Made by a program: the position numbers and the translations under genes
Notes under the pieces: model-generated
What the model was told of the DNA's origin: nothing
The model's database searches: none
Seen by the model: only the letters and a program-made list of their open reading frames with translations
Source: an uncultured Myxococcales bacterium
GTDB taxonomy: Bacteria; Myxococcota_A; UBA9042; DTJE01
Direction of reading: 5' to 3'
DNA: 64,000 nucleotides
Assembly (NCBI GenBank): GCA_903847405.1
Contig: CAINDP010000075.1
Location: 47,331-111,330 of the forward strand
In this document: positions 26,563-35,401 of the stretch, in pieces
Numbering within the stretch: position 1 is the first letter of the stretch
Layout: each line of letters begins with the position of its first letter

Positions 26563-28095
26563 GTGGATCGTGACGTCCCAGGGGCTTCGCGGATCGTGGC
26601 TGCGGCCCTTCTCCTGCTGGCCGGCCTGGTGGCGCCTGCCGCCGCCCTCGCCACGCCAGGCGCTTCCCGTCTGACCGTCCAGTCCGTCGGTGCGGCGACC
26701 GGTGGCCGCGCGACCCCGACCCCCGGGGACACCGCGGCCGTACGGAACCTCCTGGCGCCGCACCTGTCCCCGGCCGATCTCCGGACCGTGCTGGGCAGTC
26801 CGACGACCGTGGCCCGCGTGTCGCGCCTGCTGGACGTCATGGCCTCGCCGGCCGGCCGGGAACAGTTCGTGGCGGTGGAAATCACCCCGGTGCCGGGAGG
26901 CGGCCGGACCGTGTACGTTTCCCTGCGTCACCGCGGCACCCTGGAGCGCCAGGAGGCCGACCGGTCGTACCGCCAGGAATCCGCCGTGACGGTGGGCGAG
27001 GTGGCCATCACCCTCCGGCCGCCCCCGCCGCCCGCGCCGATGATCGCGATGCCCGCCCCCCGCACGGTCCCCGACGCCCTTCCGACCGGTCCGGCGCCCT
27101 GCCCTCCCGGCGACGCGGCCTGCTGGCGCCACGACACGATGCGGGAGTTGTTCGACAACCCGCCGACGTGCGAGCCGTACCTCGTCGAGCAGACGCAGCA
27201 CCTGAAGCGCCTGGCCCAGGACTACGATCCGAACGGCCGGGCGGTGCCGTCTGCGTTCGTCGATCTGGCCGCGCCGGAAAAGGACCGGCAGGCGCGCGTC
27301 CGGGAGTGGGCAGGCGCCTACCCGGACGGCGCGGTGGTCCAGGGATTCGAGGGACTGGCCCGCCGGGACATCCGGTTGACCAACGGCCCCCCCTGCGCGG
27401 CCCCTCAGCCCGCCCGCCCCACGGACGGCTGCAGCGCCGAGTGGGCCGAGCGCTCCATCGAGGCCGTGCCGACCCTCGCCTGCACCCGCGAGATCGTGGA
27501 CCACGAACACTGGCGGGTGGGCGACGCGCTGGTCCGGGCGGCGGAAATCCCCTTTTCCCCCATCGCCAGCCTCCCCATCGTCAGCCAGATCCTGGCGGCC
27601 AAGGCCCGGCGCGTCGCGGATGACACGTCCTGGCGCGGGGTGTTCGCGATCCGCTGGATCGAGCGCCTGGCGGACGCACGGGCCCGGGGGGACACGGGCT
27701 ACCTGGATCGGGCGGCCGCGAACCTGGCCGGCGCCCCCGAGGAGCGCCGCATCCTGGCGACGAACCTGAGGAAGTGGCTGGCGTCCACCGTCAACGCCCC
27801 GTGGCACCCTGCCATCCGGTCCTTCTACGAGGAGCGGTTCACGGCCCTGTATCCCGAGGCGGTCGATTCCTGCGGGATGCCCCTGCTGGATCGGTTCCCC
27901 ACGCGCCTCTGGTGGGCGACGAACTGGCTGGCGGCGGCCCAGCGACGGGGGTTGGAACCCGAAGCGGCCGCGGCGATGCTGCAGTGCGCGCCGGATTCCG
28001 GGCAGGCGGTGGCCGTGCTGAAGGACCTGGCGCCTCATTTGTCCGCGGATGCGCGGTTCGCGCCGATGGTCGGGAAGCTGGTCGCGCTGTTGTAG
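26563..28095 (+). CDS. Exported protein of unknown function
   Basis: Predicted 510-residue protein with a signal peptide (hydrophobic IVAAALLLLAGLVAPAAALA, cleavage near residue 31) and no membrane segment after it. The mature part begins with an ATP/Thr-rich stretch, has a Pro-rich linker near 150-180 (PPPPPAPMIAMPAP), then a helical region with scattered conserved-looking cysteines (CPPGDAACW, PTCEPYL, CSAEW, LACTREI). I recognise no domain. GTG was chosen as it begins the signal peptide; GAGG lies nine bases upstream and a TATCAT -10-like site precedes it. It follows rplC by 104 bp and probably has its own promoter. Confidence 0.6.
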   Translation: MDRDVPGASRIVAAALLLLAGLVAPAAALATPGASRLTVQSVGAATGGRATPTPGDTAAVRNLLAPHLSPADLRTVLGSPTTVARVSRLLDVMASPAGREQFVAVEITPVPGGGRTVYVSLRHRGTLERQEADRSYRQESAVTVGEVAITLRPPPPPAPMIAMPAPRTVPDALPTGPAPCPPGDAACWRHDTMRELFDNPPTCEPYLVEQTQHLKRLAQDYDPNGRAVPSAFVDLAAPEKDRQARVREWAGAYPDGAVVQGFEGLARRDIRLTNGPPCAAPQPARPTDGCSAEWAERSIEAVPTLACTREIVDHEHWRVGDALVRAAEIPFSPIASLPIVSQILAAKARRVADDTSWRGVFAIRWIERLADARARGDTGYLDRAAANLAGAPEERRILATNLRKWLASTVNAPWHPAIRSFYEERFTALYPEAVDSCGMPLLDRFPTRLWWATNWLAAAQRRGLEPEAAAAMLQCAPDSGQAVAVLKDLAPHLSADARFAPMVGKLVALL

Positions 28096-28097
28096 CC

Positions 28098-28122
28098 GAA
28101 AATGGGGACAGACACCGATTTC
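28098..28122. repeat. Dispersed repeat with core GGGGACAGACACC (locus A)
   Basis: The sequence around 28099-28116 reads AAAATGGGGACAGACACC and fills nearly the whole 27-bp gap between two convergent genes, the exported protein (stop 28095) and dapF (stop 28123). The same core is at 38701-38767 and 63966-63990. It is AT-richer than its surroundings. Confidence 0.7.
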
Positions 28123-28977
28123 CTACACGACCAGCGCGGACAGATCGATGTCCCCCTCGAACACGCGCGTCGCAGGCCCCTCCAGGGTCACGCCGGACAG
28201 GTCCCGGGCCACGGTCAGTCGGAGGGGACCGCCCGGCAGGTCCAGGCGGATCGGCTGACCCGCTGTGGCCCGACCGGTCAGGACCGCGGCGACGGCCGTC
28301 GCGCCCGCGCCGGTCCCGCACGCCAGGGTCAGGCCGCACCCCCGTTCGTACACGATGACGCGGAAATGGGCGGGCCCGATCGCCTCGGCGAACTCGATGT
28401 TGGCGTGACGCGGAAACAGCGGGGACGTGGACAGCACCGCGCCGAAGCGCTGGGCCTCGGCGGTATCGACGCCCTCGAAGATCACGAAATGGGGGTTGCC
28501 CATGCTGACGCCGTTGCCGACGAACGGGCGCCCCATGGCGCTGGTGTTCACGGCCAGGGAATCGCCCGCGCCGCCCATGGGGATGCTGGCACGGTCCAGG
28601 ATCGGCGCACCCAGGCCCACCGCCACACTCTGGACGCTGCCGTCGGCGCCCATGCGGATTTCGCACTGCTTGACGCCGGCGAGGGTTTCGATCGCGAACG
28701 CGTCCTGTTCCACGCCCATCAGTTCCCGCAGGTGACGCGCCACGCACCGGATCCCGTTGCCGCACATCTCGGCCTCGGACCCGTCGGCGTTCAGGACCCG
28801 CATGAACCACGGGGCCAGGCGGCCGCGCTCGATCAGCAGGATCCCGTCGGCGCCCACGCCGAAATGCCGGTCGCAGACCGCCCGGACCAGCGCGTCCGTC
28901 ATCCATTCCGGTCGGCCGTCCAGGGCCTCGACGACGACGAAGTCGTTCCCGGTGCCCTGGTACTTCACGAATCGCAT
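28123..28977 (-). CDS. dapF: Diaminopimelate epimerase
   Basis: Predicted 284 residues, the normal length. DapF interconverts LL- and meso-diaminopimelate, the last step before lysine and the source of the peptidoglycan cross-linking residue. Both catalytic-cysteine motifs are present: EMCGNGIRC (general base) and LACGTGAGA (general acid). The N-terminal KYQGTGNDFVV and GVGADGIL are also typical. No other lysine gene is adjacent; the gene is monocistronic with its own promoter (29005-29033), and divergent from folE. Confidence 0.96.
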   Translation of the reverse strand: MRFVKYQGTGNDFVVVEALDGRPEWMTDALVRAVCDRHFGVGADGILLIERGRLAPWFMRVLNADGSEAEMCGNGIRCVARHLRELMGVEQDAFAIETLAGVKQCEIRMGADGSVQSVAVGLGAPILDRASIPMGGAGDSLAVNTSAMGRPFVGNGVSMGNPHFVIFEGVDTAEAQRFGAVLSTSPLFPRHANIEFAEAIGPAHFRVIVYERGCGLTLACGTGAGATAVAAVLTGRATAGQPIRLDLPGGPLRLTVARDLSGVTLEGPATRVFEGDIDLSALVV

Positions 28978-29004
28978 GGCAACCCCGCAAAGGACCCGGT
29001 GGAC

Positions 29005-29033
29005 ATCCTAAGGGCGACTCCCTTGGAGGGCAA
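29005..29033 (-). promoter_or_regulatory. Promoter of dapF
   Basis: On the minus strand TTGCCC (29028-29033), a 17-bp spacer and TAGGAT (29005-29010). The -10 element ends 27 bases before the dapF ATG. It partly overlaps the region feeding folE on the other strand, so the two promoters may interfere with each other. Confidence 0.5.
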
Positions 29034-29039
29034 GGGTGG

Positions 29040-29045
29040 TACAAT
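29040..29045 (+). promoter_or_regulatory. -10 element before folE
   Basis: TACAAT followed by CCCGC, the same string as before the membrane protein at 36262. It ends 28 bases before the folE ATG. No good -35 at the right spacing (TTGGAG lies only 11 bp upstream). Confidence 0.4.
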
Positions 29046-29073
29046 CCCGCCCGTCTGGGACGGGGCCTTGGCG

Positions 29074-29640
29074 ATGGCGTGGGACGACGCGGGATACGAG
29101 CGGCACATGCGGGACTTCCTGCGGCAACTGGGCGAGGACCCCGACCGGCCCGGGCTGGAGAAGACGCCCTCCCGCGTGCTGGACAGCATGCTGTACCTGA
29201 CGCGGGGCCAGCGCGAGCGCCTGGAGGACGTCGTCGAGGACGGCATCTTCGAGGAGCACACCCGCGACCTCGTGCTGCTGCGCGACATGGAGTTCGTGTC
29301 GCTGTGCGAGCACCACATGCTCCCGTTCACGGGCCACGCCCACGTCGGCTACGTGCCCGACGGCCGCATCCTGGGCCTGTCCAAGATCGCCCGCATCGTG
29401 GACCACTTCGCCTGCCGCATGCAGGTCCAGGAGCGCCTGTGCGCGCAAATCGCCGACTGTCTGATGGAGGTCCTGAAGCCCAAGGGCCTTGGCGTCGTCA
29501 TGACCGCGACCCACATGTGCATGGTGGCCCGCGGTGTCCGGAAGCAGGACGCCGACGTCCTGACCTCGGCGTGGCGCGGTTCCTTCGCGGGTGACGACCG
29601 GGCGCGGGAGGAGTTCCTCCGCGGCCTGGGAAAACCATGA
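29074..29640 (+). CDS. folE: GTP cyclohydrolase I
   Basis: Predicted 188 residues, typical for FolE. The enzyme converts GTP to 7,8-dihydroneopterin triphosphate, the first step to folate (and to queuosine precursors in many bacteria). The zinc and substrate motifs are visible: SLCEHHMLPFTGHAHVGY and the C-terminal THMCMVARGVRK, with SKIARIVDHFA between them. ATG at 29074 fits family length; a TTG six bases earlier is possible. The stop overlaps the NUDIX gene as ATGA, so folE heads a three-gene operon. Confidence 0.95.
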   Translation: MAWDDAGYERHMRDFLRQLGEDPDRPGLEKTPSRVLDSMLYLTRGQRERLEDVVEDGIFEEHTRDLVLLRDMEFVSLCEHHMLPFTGHAHVGYVPDGRILGLSKIARIVDHFACRMQVQERLCAQIADCLMEVLKPKGLGVVMTATHMCMVARGVRKQDADVLTSAWRGSFAGDDRAREEFLRGLGKP

Positions 29641-30251
29641 CGGAGCGATTCGTGATCGACGCGCCCCTCCCGCATACCTCCCCGGACCCGCGGTATACGC
29701 TGGACCGGGTGGCTTCGCACCTGGACGCCCGGACCCCGCTCGAGGAGTCGGTTCCCGACGGCATCCGGCGGGCCGCCGTCCTGATCCTGCTGCGCGACGG
29801 CCCCCAGGGACTGGAGGTGCTGCTGACGCGCCGGTCCCGGGAAGTCAGCGACCACAAGGGCCAGGTCAGCCTGCCGGGCGGCGCCGTGGAGCCCGAGGAT
29901 GCCGACAGCTCCGCCGCCGCCCTGCGCGAGGCGAACGAGGAGGTCGGGCTGGACCCGACGCGCGTCCGCATGCTGGGCCGCCTGGACGACTACGTGACCA
30001 TCACGGGGTTCCACATCGTCCCTTGGGCCGCCGCGATCGACGACTTCGACGGCCTGGGCCCCCGCACCGGGGAAATCGACGAGGTGTTCACCTTCCCCCT
30101 GGCCTACCTGGCCGACGATCGACACGTCCTGCACCTGCCCTGGGTACGCCACGGCAACGCCGAGGAAGTCCTGTTCATCCCGTATGGCGATCAACTGCTG
30201 TGGGGCGTGACCGCACGGATTCTTTACCGTCTGCTGGAGATCCTCTCGTGA
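29637..30251 (+). CDS. NUDIX hydrolase, CoA pyrophosphatase type
   Basis: Predicted 204 residues. The Nudix box (G-x5-E-x7-REANEEVG, about residues 80-103) is complete, preceded by the CoAse-type LLTRRSREVSDHKGQVSLPG, which matches the NuCoA signature upstream of the box. Members such as NudL/YeaB cleave coenzyme A to 4'-phosphopantetheine and 3',5'-ADP. The next gene encodes an NrnA-type enzyme that can remove the 3' phosphate of such nucleotides, which is consistent with a shared turnover role. Start and stop overlap both neighbours by four bases. Confidence 0.85.
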   Translation: MTERFVIDAPLPHTSPDPRYTLDRVASHLDARTPLEESVPDGIRRAAVLILLRDGPQGLEVLLTRRSREVSDHKGQVSLPGGAVEPEDADSSAAALREANEEVGLDPTRVRMLGRLDDYVTITGFHIVPWAAAIDDFDGLGPRTGEIDEVFTFPLAYLADDRHVLHLPWVRHGNAEEVLFIPYGDQLLWGVTARILYRLLEILS

Positions 30252-31255
30252 CGACGTTCCGCAAGCCCGCGATTTTCGACACCGCCGAAGGCACCGCCGT
30301 CCTCCAGGCCCTGAAGGCCGCGAAGACGGTCGTCCTGACGACCCACGAAGGCCCCGACGCCGACGGCATCGGGTCCGAAATCGCCCTGGCCCGCGCCCTG
30401 CGACGCCTGGGCAAGCGCGTGTGGATCCGCAACCAGGACCAGATGGCGCGGCGCTTCCGGTTCCTGGACCGGGACGATGACGTCGTCTGCTACAAGCCGA
30501 CCGTGGACGCGGCCATCCTGCAGGCCGCGGACCTGTGCCTGCTGGTGGACACCGGCGAGTTCCGGCGCGCGGGCGCGGTGGGCGAGGCCATGGCGACCCG
30601 CACGCACCCGACGCTGGCCCTGGACCACCACGCGCCGAACGGCGGCACCATCCACGGCATCCTGGGCCACGAGTTCTCGTCCACGGGCGAACTGGTCACG
30701 CACCTGCTGTCCCGCCTGGGCATCGCCCTGTCGAAGGACATCGCCGATCCGCTGTTCGCGGCGATCCTGTTCGACACGGCCCAGTTCCGCTTCTGCCGCA
30801 ACGACGCCGAGGTGTTCGCGACGGCCACGCTGCTGGTCGAGGCGGGCGCCGACGCCGAGGGCATCGGCAAGGCCCTGTTCGGCGCGAACTCGAAGGACGC
30901 CAAGCTGCTGGAATCCCGGGTCCTGAACACGGCGCGCTTCGAGTGCGGCGGGCGCCTGGTGTGGTCGGTGATCGGCGCCGACACGACCGCGGGCCTGTCC
31001 GTCGATCGCGACGAGGTCCGCAGCATGGTCAACATCCTGGGCGACATCGACGGCGTGGAAATCGCCTGCCTGTTCAAGGCCGACTTCAACCGCATCAAGA
31101 TCAGCATGCGCAGCCGCGGCACGGTCCCGATCGTGGACGTGGCCGAGGCCCTGGGCGGTGGCGGGCATCCCTTCGCCGCCGGCGGGGAGTCCACCTCGGA
31201 CCTGGAAACCGCCATTGCCACGGCGCTGCCGATGCTGCGGGCGAAGATGACCTGA
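30248..31255 (+). CDS. nrnA: DHH-family oligoribonuclease / pAp phosphatase, NrnA-type
   Basis: Predicted 335 residues. The DHH phosphoesterase domain shows THEGPDADGIGSE (DxD), VDTGEF and the name-giving ALDHHAPNG; the C-terminal DHHA1 domain has GGGGHPFAAG. NrnA-type enzymes degrade nanoRNA of 2-5 nucleotides and dephosphorylate 3'-phosphoadenosine 5'-phosphate. The GTG start sits in a GTGA overlap with the CoA pyrophosphatase gene, whose 3',5'-ADP product is a plausible substrate. It ends the folE operon. Confidence 0.9.
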   Translation: MTTFRKPAIFDTAEGTAVLQALKAAKTVVLTTHEGPDADGIGSEIALARALRRLGKRVWIRNQDQMARRFRFLDRDDDVVCYKPTVDAAILQAADLCLLVDTGEFRRAGAVGEAMATRTHPTLALDHHAPNGGTIHGILGHEFSSTGELVTHLLSRLGIALSKDIADPLFAAILFDTAQFRFCRNDAEVFATATLLVEAGADAEGIGKALFGANSKDAKLLESRVLNTARFECGGRLVWSVIGADTTAGLSVDRDEVRSMVNILGDIDGVEIACLFKADFNRIKISMRSRGTVPIVDVAEALGGGGHPFAAGGESTSDLETAIATALPMLRAKMT

Positions 31256-31279
31256 ACCGGGGCTGCTGCGCGCGAACGA

Positions 31280-31789
31280 TCACGGCACGGGCTTCTTCGC
31301 CTCGGTGCTGATGTCCGCATCCACTTCGTAGTTTTCCGGCTTGATGGTCAACACCATGCAGTGGGCGCGCCGGACGACCTTTTCGGTCTGGCTGCCCAGC
31401 AGCATGTGCTTGACGCCCGTGTACCCGTGGGAGCCCAGCACGATCAGGTCGGCGCTGCGCTCCCAGGCGTACCGGCAGATCTCGAGGTAGGGCTTGCCCG
31501 CCCGGATCTCGACGTGAACCTTCCGGCGGTCCACTTCGGCCAGCCCGCCGTCCTCGAACAGCTCGTTCACGCGACGGTTGACGCCCGCCTGGATGCGGTC
31601 CATTTCCGACGCCTGCCGCTCCATGTCCTCGCCCGTGTCGAAACTGGCGATGGGCTCCACGACGTGCAGGATGTCGACGGCCGCGTCGTACTGCCGCGCG
31701 AACTTCAGGCCGACGTAGAAGGCCCGACGCGAGGTGTCCGAAAAATCGATGGGAATGAGGATCCGCTCGACCTTGAATTTCACGTCCAT
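31280..31789 (-). CDS. Universal stress protein (UspA family)
   Basis: Predicted 169-residue single-domain Usp. The N-terminal RILIPIDFSDTSRRA with VDILHVVEP and the C-terminal ATP-binding motif G-2x-G-9x-G-S (GSHGYTGVKHMLLGSQTEKV) indicate the ATP-binding class. The last 18 residues are a short charged tail. GGAG lies before the ATG, and a TA-rich CATAATAG sits 30 bases upstream. It follows the carboxylase gene on the same strand by 36 bp, so it may be co-transcribed. Confidence 0.9.
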   Translation of the reverse strand: MDVKFKVERILIPIDFSDTSRRAFYVGLKFARQYDAAVDILHVVEPIASFDTGEDMERQASEMDRIQAGVNRRVNELFEDGGLAEVDRRKVHVEIRAGKPYLEICRYAWERSADLIVLGSHGYTGVKHMLLGSQTEKVVRRAHCMVLTIKPENYEVDADISTEAKKPVP

Positions 31790-31825
31790 GATGCGCTCCT
31801 TGATTGCGACGTCCCTATTATGCCA

Positions 31826-33385
31826 TCAGAGCGGAATGTTCCCATGCTTCCTGGGGGGATTGGTGTCCCGCTTGTCCCCCATCGTGGCCAGGGCCGCGGC
31901 CAGGTAGCGCCGCGTGTCGCGCGGCCGGATGACGGCGTCCACGAATCCCCACTCGGCGGCCTGGTAGGGGTTCGCGAAACGCTCGCGATAGGCGTCGGTG
32001 CGTTCCTTCCGGGCGGCGTCCGGATCGGGCGCTGCATCGATTTCGCGGCGGTTCAGGATGTTCACGGCGCCGTCAGGCCCCATGACCGCGATTTCCGCCG
32101 TCGGGTACGCCAGGTTGAAATCGCCCCGCATGTGGCGCGAGGACATCACGATGTACGCCCCGCCGTAGGCCTTGCGGCAGATGACCGTCAGTTTGGGCAC
32201 CGTGGCTTCCGCGTAGGCGTACACCAGTTTGGCGCCGTGGCGGATGATGCCGCCGCCCTCCTGGTCGGTGCCGGGCAGGAACCCGGGCGTGTCCACGAAG
32301 GTCACCAGGGGGATGCCGAACGCGTCGCAGAACCGCACGAAGCGGGCCGCCTTGACCGCGGCGTCGATGTCCAGGCATCCGGCCAGCACGGCGGGCTGGT
32401 TCGCCACCACGCCGATCGTCCTGCCGGCCAGGCGCGCGAAGGCGCACACGATGTTTTCGGCGTGGTACTGGTGGACCTCCAGGAACCGCCCGTCGTCCAC
32501 CACGCGGCCGATGATCTCGCGGATGTCGTAGGGGTGCGCCGATTCGGCGGGCACGATGTCGTCCAGCGAGGCGTCCACGCGATCCGGCGGATCCTGGGTG
32601 GGGACCACGGGGGCATCCGAGGCGTTGTTCTGGGGCAGGAAGGACATCAGTTCGCGGATCAGTTCCAGGACGCCTTCCTCGTCCGGCGCCACGAAATGCG
32701 CGACGCCGCTCTTGCGGGCGTGCATGGCCGCGCCGCCCAGGGCCTCCTTGGTCACCTCCTCGTGCGTCACCGTCCGGATGACGTCGGGGCCCGTGATGAA
32801 CATGTGGGAGCCCCGTTCGGCCATCAGCACGAAGTCCGTGATGCCGGGGGAGTAGACGGCGCCGCCCGCGCAGGGGCCCAGGATGGCGCTGATCTGGGGG
32901 ATGACGCCGGAGGCCAGGGCGTTGCGCAGGAAGATTTCGGCGTAGCCCGCCAGGGCCACCACGCCTTCCTGGATGCGGGCGCCGCCGGAGTCGTTCAGGG
33001 CGATGATCGGCACGCCGGCCTTCACGGCCATGTCCTGGATCTTGGTGATCTTCCGGGCGTGGGCCAGGCCCAGGCTGCCGCCCAGCACGGTGAAATCCTG
33101 GGCGTATACGAACACGGGCCGGTTGTCGATCCGCCCGAATCCCGTGACGACGCCGTCCCCGGGGACGACCTGCTTGTCCATGCCGAAGTCGTCGCAGTGG
33201 TGCGACACGAAGGCGTCCATCTCGACGAAGGAACCGGCGTCCAGCAGCAGGCCGATGCGCTCGCGCGCCGTCAACCGCCCCTCCTGGTGCCTCTTCGCAA
33301 CGCGGTCCGCCCCACCCCCGGCCTGGGCGGCCGCCTCCAGCGTTTCCAGCCGCGCCAGCATGCGCTCCCGGTCTTCGAACGCCAT
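31826..33385 (-). CDS. Biotin-dependent acyl-CoA carboxylase, carboxyltransferase (beta) subunit
   Basis: Predicted 519 residues, typical of propionyl-CoA carboxylase beta, of AccD5-like enzymes and of methylmalonyl-CoA decarboxylase alpha. Both crotonase-fold halves are present: SGGARIQEGV and GPCAGGAVYSPGITDF in the N half, and DTPGFLPGTDQEGGGIIRHG and GGAYIVMSSRHM in the C half. These form the oxyanion holes for acyl-CoA and biotin. AAAGGAG precedes the ATG. No biotin carboxylase, biotin-carrier or decarboxylase gamma gene is in the window, so carboxylase versus sodium-pump decarboxylase cannot be decided. Confidence 0.9.
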   Translation of the reverse strand: MAFEDRERMLARLETLEAAAQAGGGADRVAKRHQEGRLTARERIGLLLDAGSFVEMDAFVSHHCDDFGMDKQVVPGDGVVTGFGRIDNRPVFVYAQDFTVLGGSLGLAHARKITKIQDMAVKAGVPIIALNDSGGARIQEGVVALAGYAEIFLRNALASGVIPQISAILGPCAGGAVYSPGITDFVLMAERGSHMFITGPDVIRTVTHEEVTKEALGGAAMHARKSGVAHFVAPDEEGVLELIRELMSFLPQNNASDAPVVPTQDPPDRVDASLDDIVPAESAHPYDIREIIGRVVDDGRFLEVHQYHAENIVCAFARLAGRTIGVVANQPAVLAGCLDIDAAVKAARFVRFCDAFGIPLVTFVDTPGFLPGTDQEGGGIIRHGAKLVYAYAEATVPKLTVICRKAYGGAYIVMSSRHMRGDFNLAYPTAEIAVMGPDGAVNILNRREIDAAPDPDAARKERTDAYRERFANPYQAAEWGFVDAVIRPRDTRRYLAAALATMGDKRDTNPPRKHGNIPL

Positions 33386-33485
33386 TCGGATTCTCCTTTC
33401 CTCCCGAGCGCGCAGGCGTAGGCGATGGGTTTCCGCAGGAAACTCTCGCCGGAGCCGAAGCAGCCTCGGGACGCTCCAAGACTCG

Positions 33486-34919
33486 TCAGCGCGCGACCCG
33501 TTCGTACAGCGCTTCGTAGGCCCGCGCCGAGGCCTCCCACGAAAAGTCCTCGGCCATCGCGCGGCGCCGGGTTTCCGCGAACCGGGCCTTGTCGTCCCAC
33601 AGGTCCCGGGCCCGTCGGATCGACCACGCCAGGGCCGCCCGCTCGAACGCCCGGAACTTGAGGCCCGTCCCGCGACCGGGCTCCTCGTCCACGTCCCGCA
33701 CCGTGTCCTCCAGCCCGCCGGTCGCATGGACCATGGGCAGGGTTCCGTAGCGCATCGAGTAGATCTGGTTCAACCCGCACGGCTCGAACCGCGACGGCAT
33801 CACGAAGAAGTCCGACCCCGCCTCGACGAGGTGCGCCAGGGGCTCGTCGTAGGCCACGCGCAGCGCCACACGCCCGGGATGGCGCGCGGCGGCCGCACGG
33901 AACTGGTCCTCCACGATGCGCTCGCCCGTGCCCAGCACCACCAGGGAACCGCCGGCGTCCACCAGGTCGTCCAGGCACTGTGCCAGCAGGTCATGGCCCT
34001 TCTGGGAGGTCAGGCGCCCCACGACGCCGAACATCGGGCCACCGGCGTCGGGCAACCCGAACTCGGCCAGCAGACGGCCGCGACAGATCGCCTTCCCGGA
34101 CATGTCGGCCGCGGAGTACCGTGCGGGGAGCAGCGTGTCGGTCGACGGGTCCCAGGCCCCGTAGTCCGCGCCGTTGAGGATGCCCGTGAAGCGATCGCCC
34201 AGCGCCCGGAGGATCCCGTCCATGCCGACGCCGCCCGCCCGGGTGCAGACCTCCCGGGCGTAGGTCGGGCTGACGGTCGTCACGGCGTCGGCGTTCACCA
34301 GGCCCGCCTTCAGGAACGACAGGCGTCCCCAGAACTCGGCGCCGCCGTAGGCCCGGAAGGATTCCCACGGGAGTCCGACGGCGGGCACGACCTCGGCGGG
34401 GAACAGCCCCTGGTACGCCAGGTTGTGGATCGTCAGGACGGTTCCGGACAGTTCCAGGTGGGTCAGGCGGTTGAACGCCGGGACCAGGCCGGCCTGCCAG
34501 TCGTGGCCGTGGATCACGTCGGGACGACGCTGGAGGGCGCGCACCAGGCGGAACGTGGCAGCCGCAAAGAAGGCGAACCGCAGGTGATTGTCGGGATAGT
34601 CGCCGTCGCGGGTGCCATATAGTTCGGCCCGCCCGTACAATGCGTCACATTCCAGGAAATACACGATCGTTCCGCCGGGCAGGGCGACCTCGTGCACCGT
34701 GAAGTCGCACGTCCGCCCCCCCAGCGTCACCGGGAACCGGAGCCCCGCGGGCCGGATGCCGTGCCGTGCCACGTCGATCGTGCGGTAGAGCGGCGTGACC
34801 ACGGCGACCTTGTTGCCGCGCCTGGCCAGGGCCTCGGGCAGGGCGGCCGACACGTCGGCCAGACCCCCCGTCTTGCTGAAGGGGACCACCTCGGAAGTGA
34901 CGTGCAGCACGTCCGCCAT
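33486..34919 (-). CDS. glgA: Glycogen synthase (ADP-glucose type)
   Basis: Predicted 477 residues, the same length as E. coli GlgA. This GT5 enzyme adds glucose from ADP-glucose to alpha-1,4-glucan. Key motifs: KTGGLADV (nucleotide-sugar phosphate binding) near the N-terminus, HGHDWQAGL, GVVGRLTSQKGHDLL and the C-terminal FVMPSRFEPCGLNQIYSMRYG with TGGLEDTV. The ATG at 34919 was preferred over one 42 bases upstream because of GGAGG and because the protein then starts at the first beta strand. No other glycogen gene is nearby. Confidence 0.95.
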   Translation of the reverse strand: MADVLHVTSEVVPFSKTGGLADVSAALPEALARRGNKVAVVTPLYRTIDVARHGIRPAGLRFPVTLGGRTCDFTVHEVALPGGTIVYFLECDALYGRAELYGTRDGDYPDNHLRFAFFAAATFRLVRALQRRPDVIHGHDWQAGLVPAFNRLTHLELSGTVLTIHNLAYQGLFPAEVVPAVGLPWESFRAYGGAEFWGRLSFLKAGLVNADAVTTVSPTYAREVCTRAGGVGMDGILRALGDRFTGILNGADYGAWDPSTDTLLPARYSAADMSGKAICRGRLLAEFGLPDAGGPMFGVVGRLTSQKGHDLLAQCLDDLVDAGGSLVVLGTGERIVEDQFRAAAARHPGRVALRVAYDEPLAHLVEAGSDFFVMPSRFEPCGLNQIYSMRYGTLPMVHATGGLEDTVRDVDEEPGRGTGLKFRAFERAALAWSIRRARDLWDDKARFAETRRRAMAEDFSWEASARAYEALYERVAR

Positions 34920-34951
34920 GTCGCAGAGCCTCCAGCCGCCTTCGGGGCGGG

Positions 34952-34957
34952 AGTCTA
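34952..34957 (-). promoter_or_regulatory. -10 element before glgA
   Basis: TAGACT on the minus strand followed by CCCGCCCC, 32 bases before the glgA ATG. The hexamer equals the one before the YdbH-like operon. No clear -35. Confidence 0.35.
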
Positions 34958-34996
34958 GCATGACACCGCCGACTCGGGCCGCCTAATGAACCATGG

Positions 34997-35320
34997 TCAA
35001 CGGGTGGGCTGGGCCGGGGGCGGTTCCAGGGCCGGAACGGCAAGCCAGTCCTGCCAGACCATGCCCTCGCGCAGTCGATACCTCACGGGCTCGAATCCGC
35101 GATGCGCCAACTCCCCCTGGAATTTCTGCAGCAGGGACTGGAAGTCGGGGGCGTCGCGAACGACGAACTGCAGCAGGAAGTGCAGCGGATCCGAGCATTG
35201 CGTTTCGGCGTACAGCCGCGGCCGCGCGGCGTCGCCACGCGAGAATACCGTGACCTGGAAGACCACGGTCCGGGCCAGCTTGGTGGCCTCCAACTGGAAT
35301 CGACTGTGTTCCTGCATCAT
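34997..35320 (-). CDS. Small protein of unknown function
   Basis: Predicted 107-residue soluble protein with an alternating strand/helix pattern (LARTVVFQVTVFSR, then FQSLLQKFQGELAHRGFEPVRY) and a Pro-rich tail. Codon use is ordinary for the window. Two adjacent ATG codons could start it, and the Shine-Dalgarno site is poor. It lies between glgA and the repeat-rich region at 35402-35491. Family not recognised; the pattern of FEPVRYRL near the end hints at a small alpha/beta fold. Confidence 0.5.
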   Translation of the reverse strand: MMQEHSRFQLEATKLARTVVFQVTVFSRGDAARPRLYAETQCSDPLHFLLQFVVRDAPDFQSLLQKFQGELAHRGFEPVRYRLREGMVWQDWLAVPALEPPPAQPTR

Positions 35321-35401
35321 CGGGCGGATTGTCGCACTGCCCGCTTCGCCCCGTCAAGACGAGGCTCTGGACGACGCAGCATTGACGGCACCTTGCTTCG
35401 C

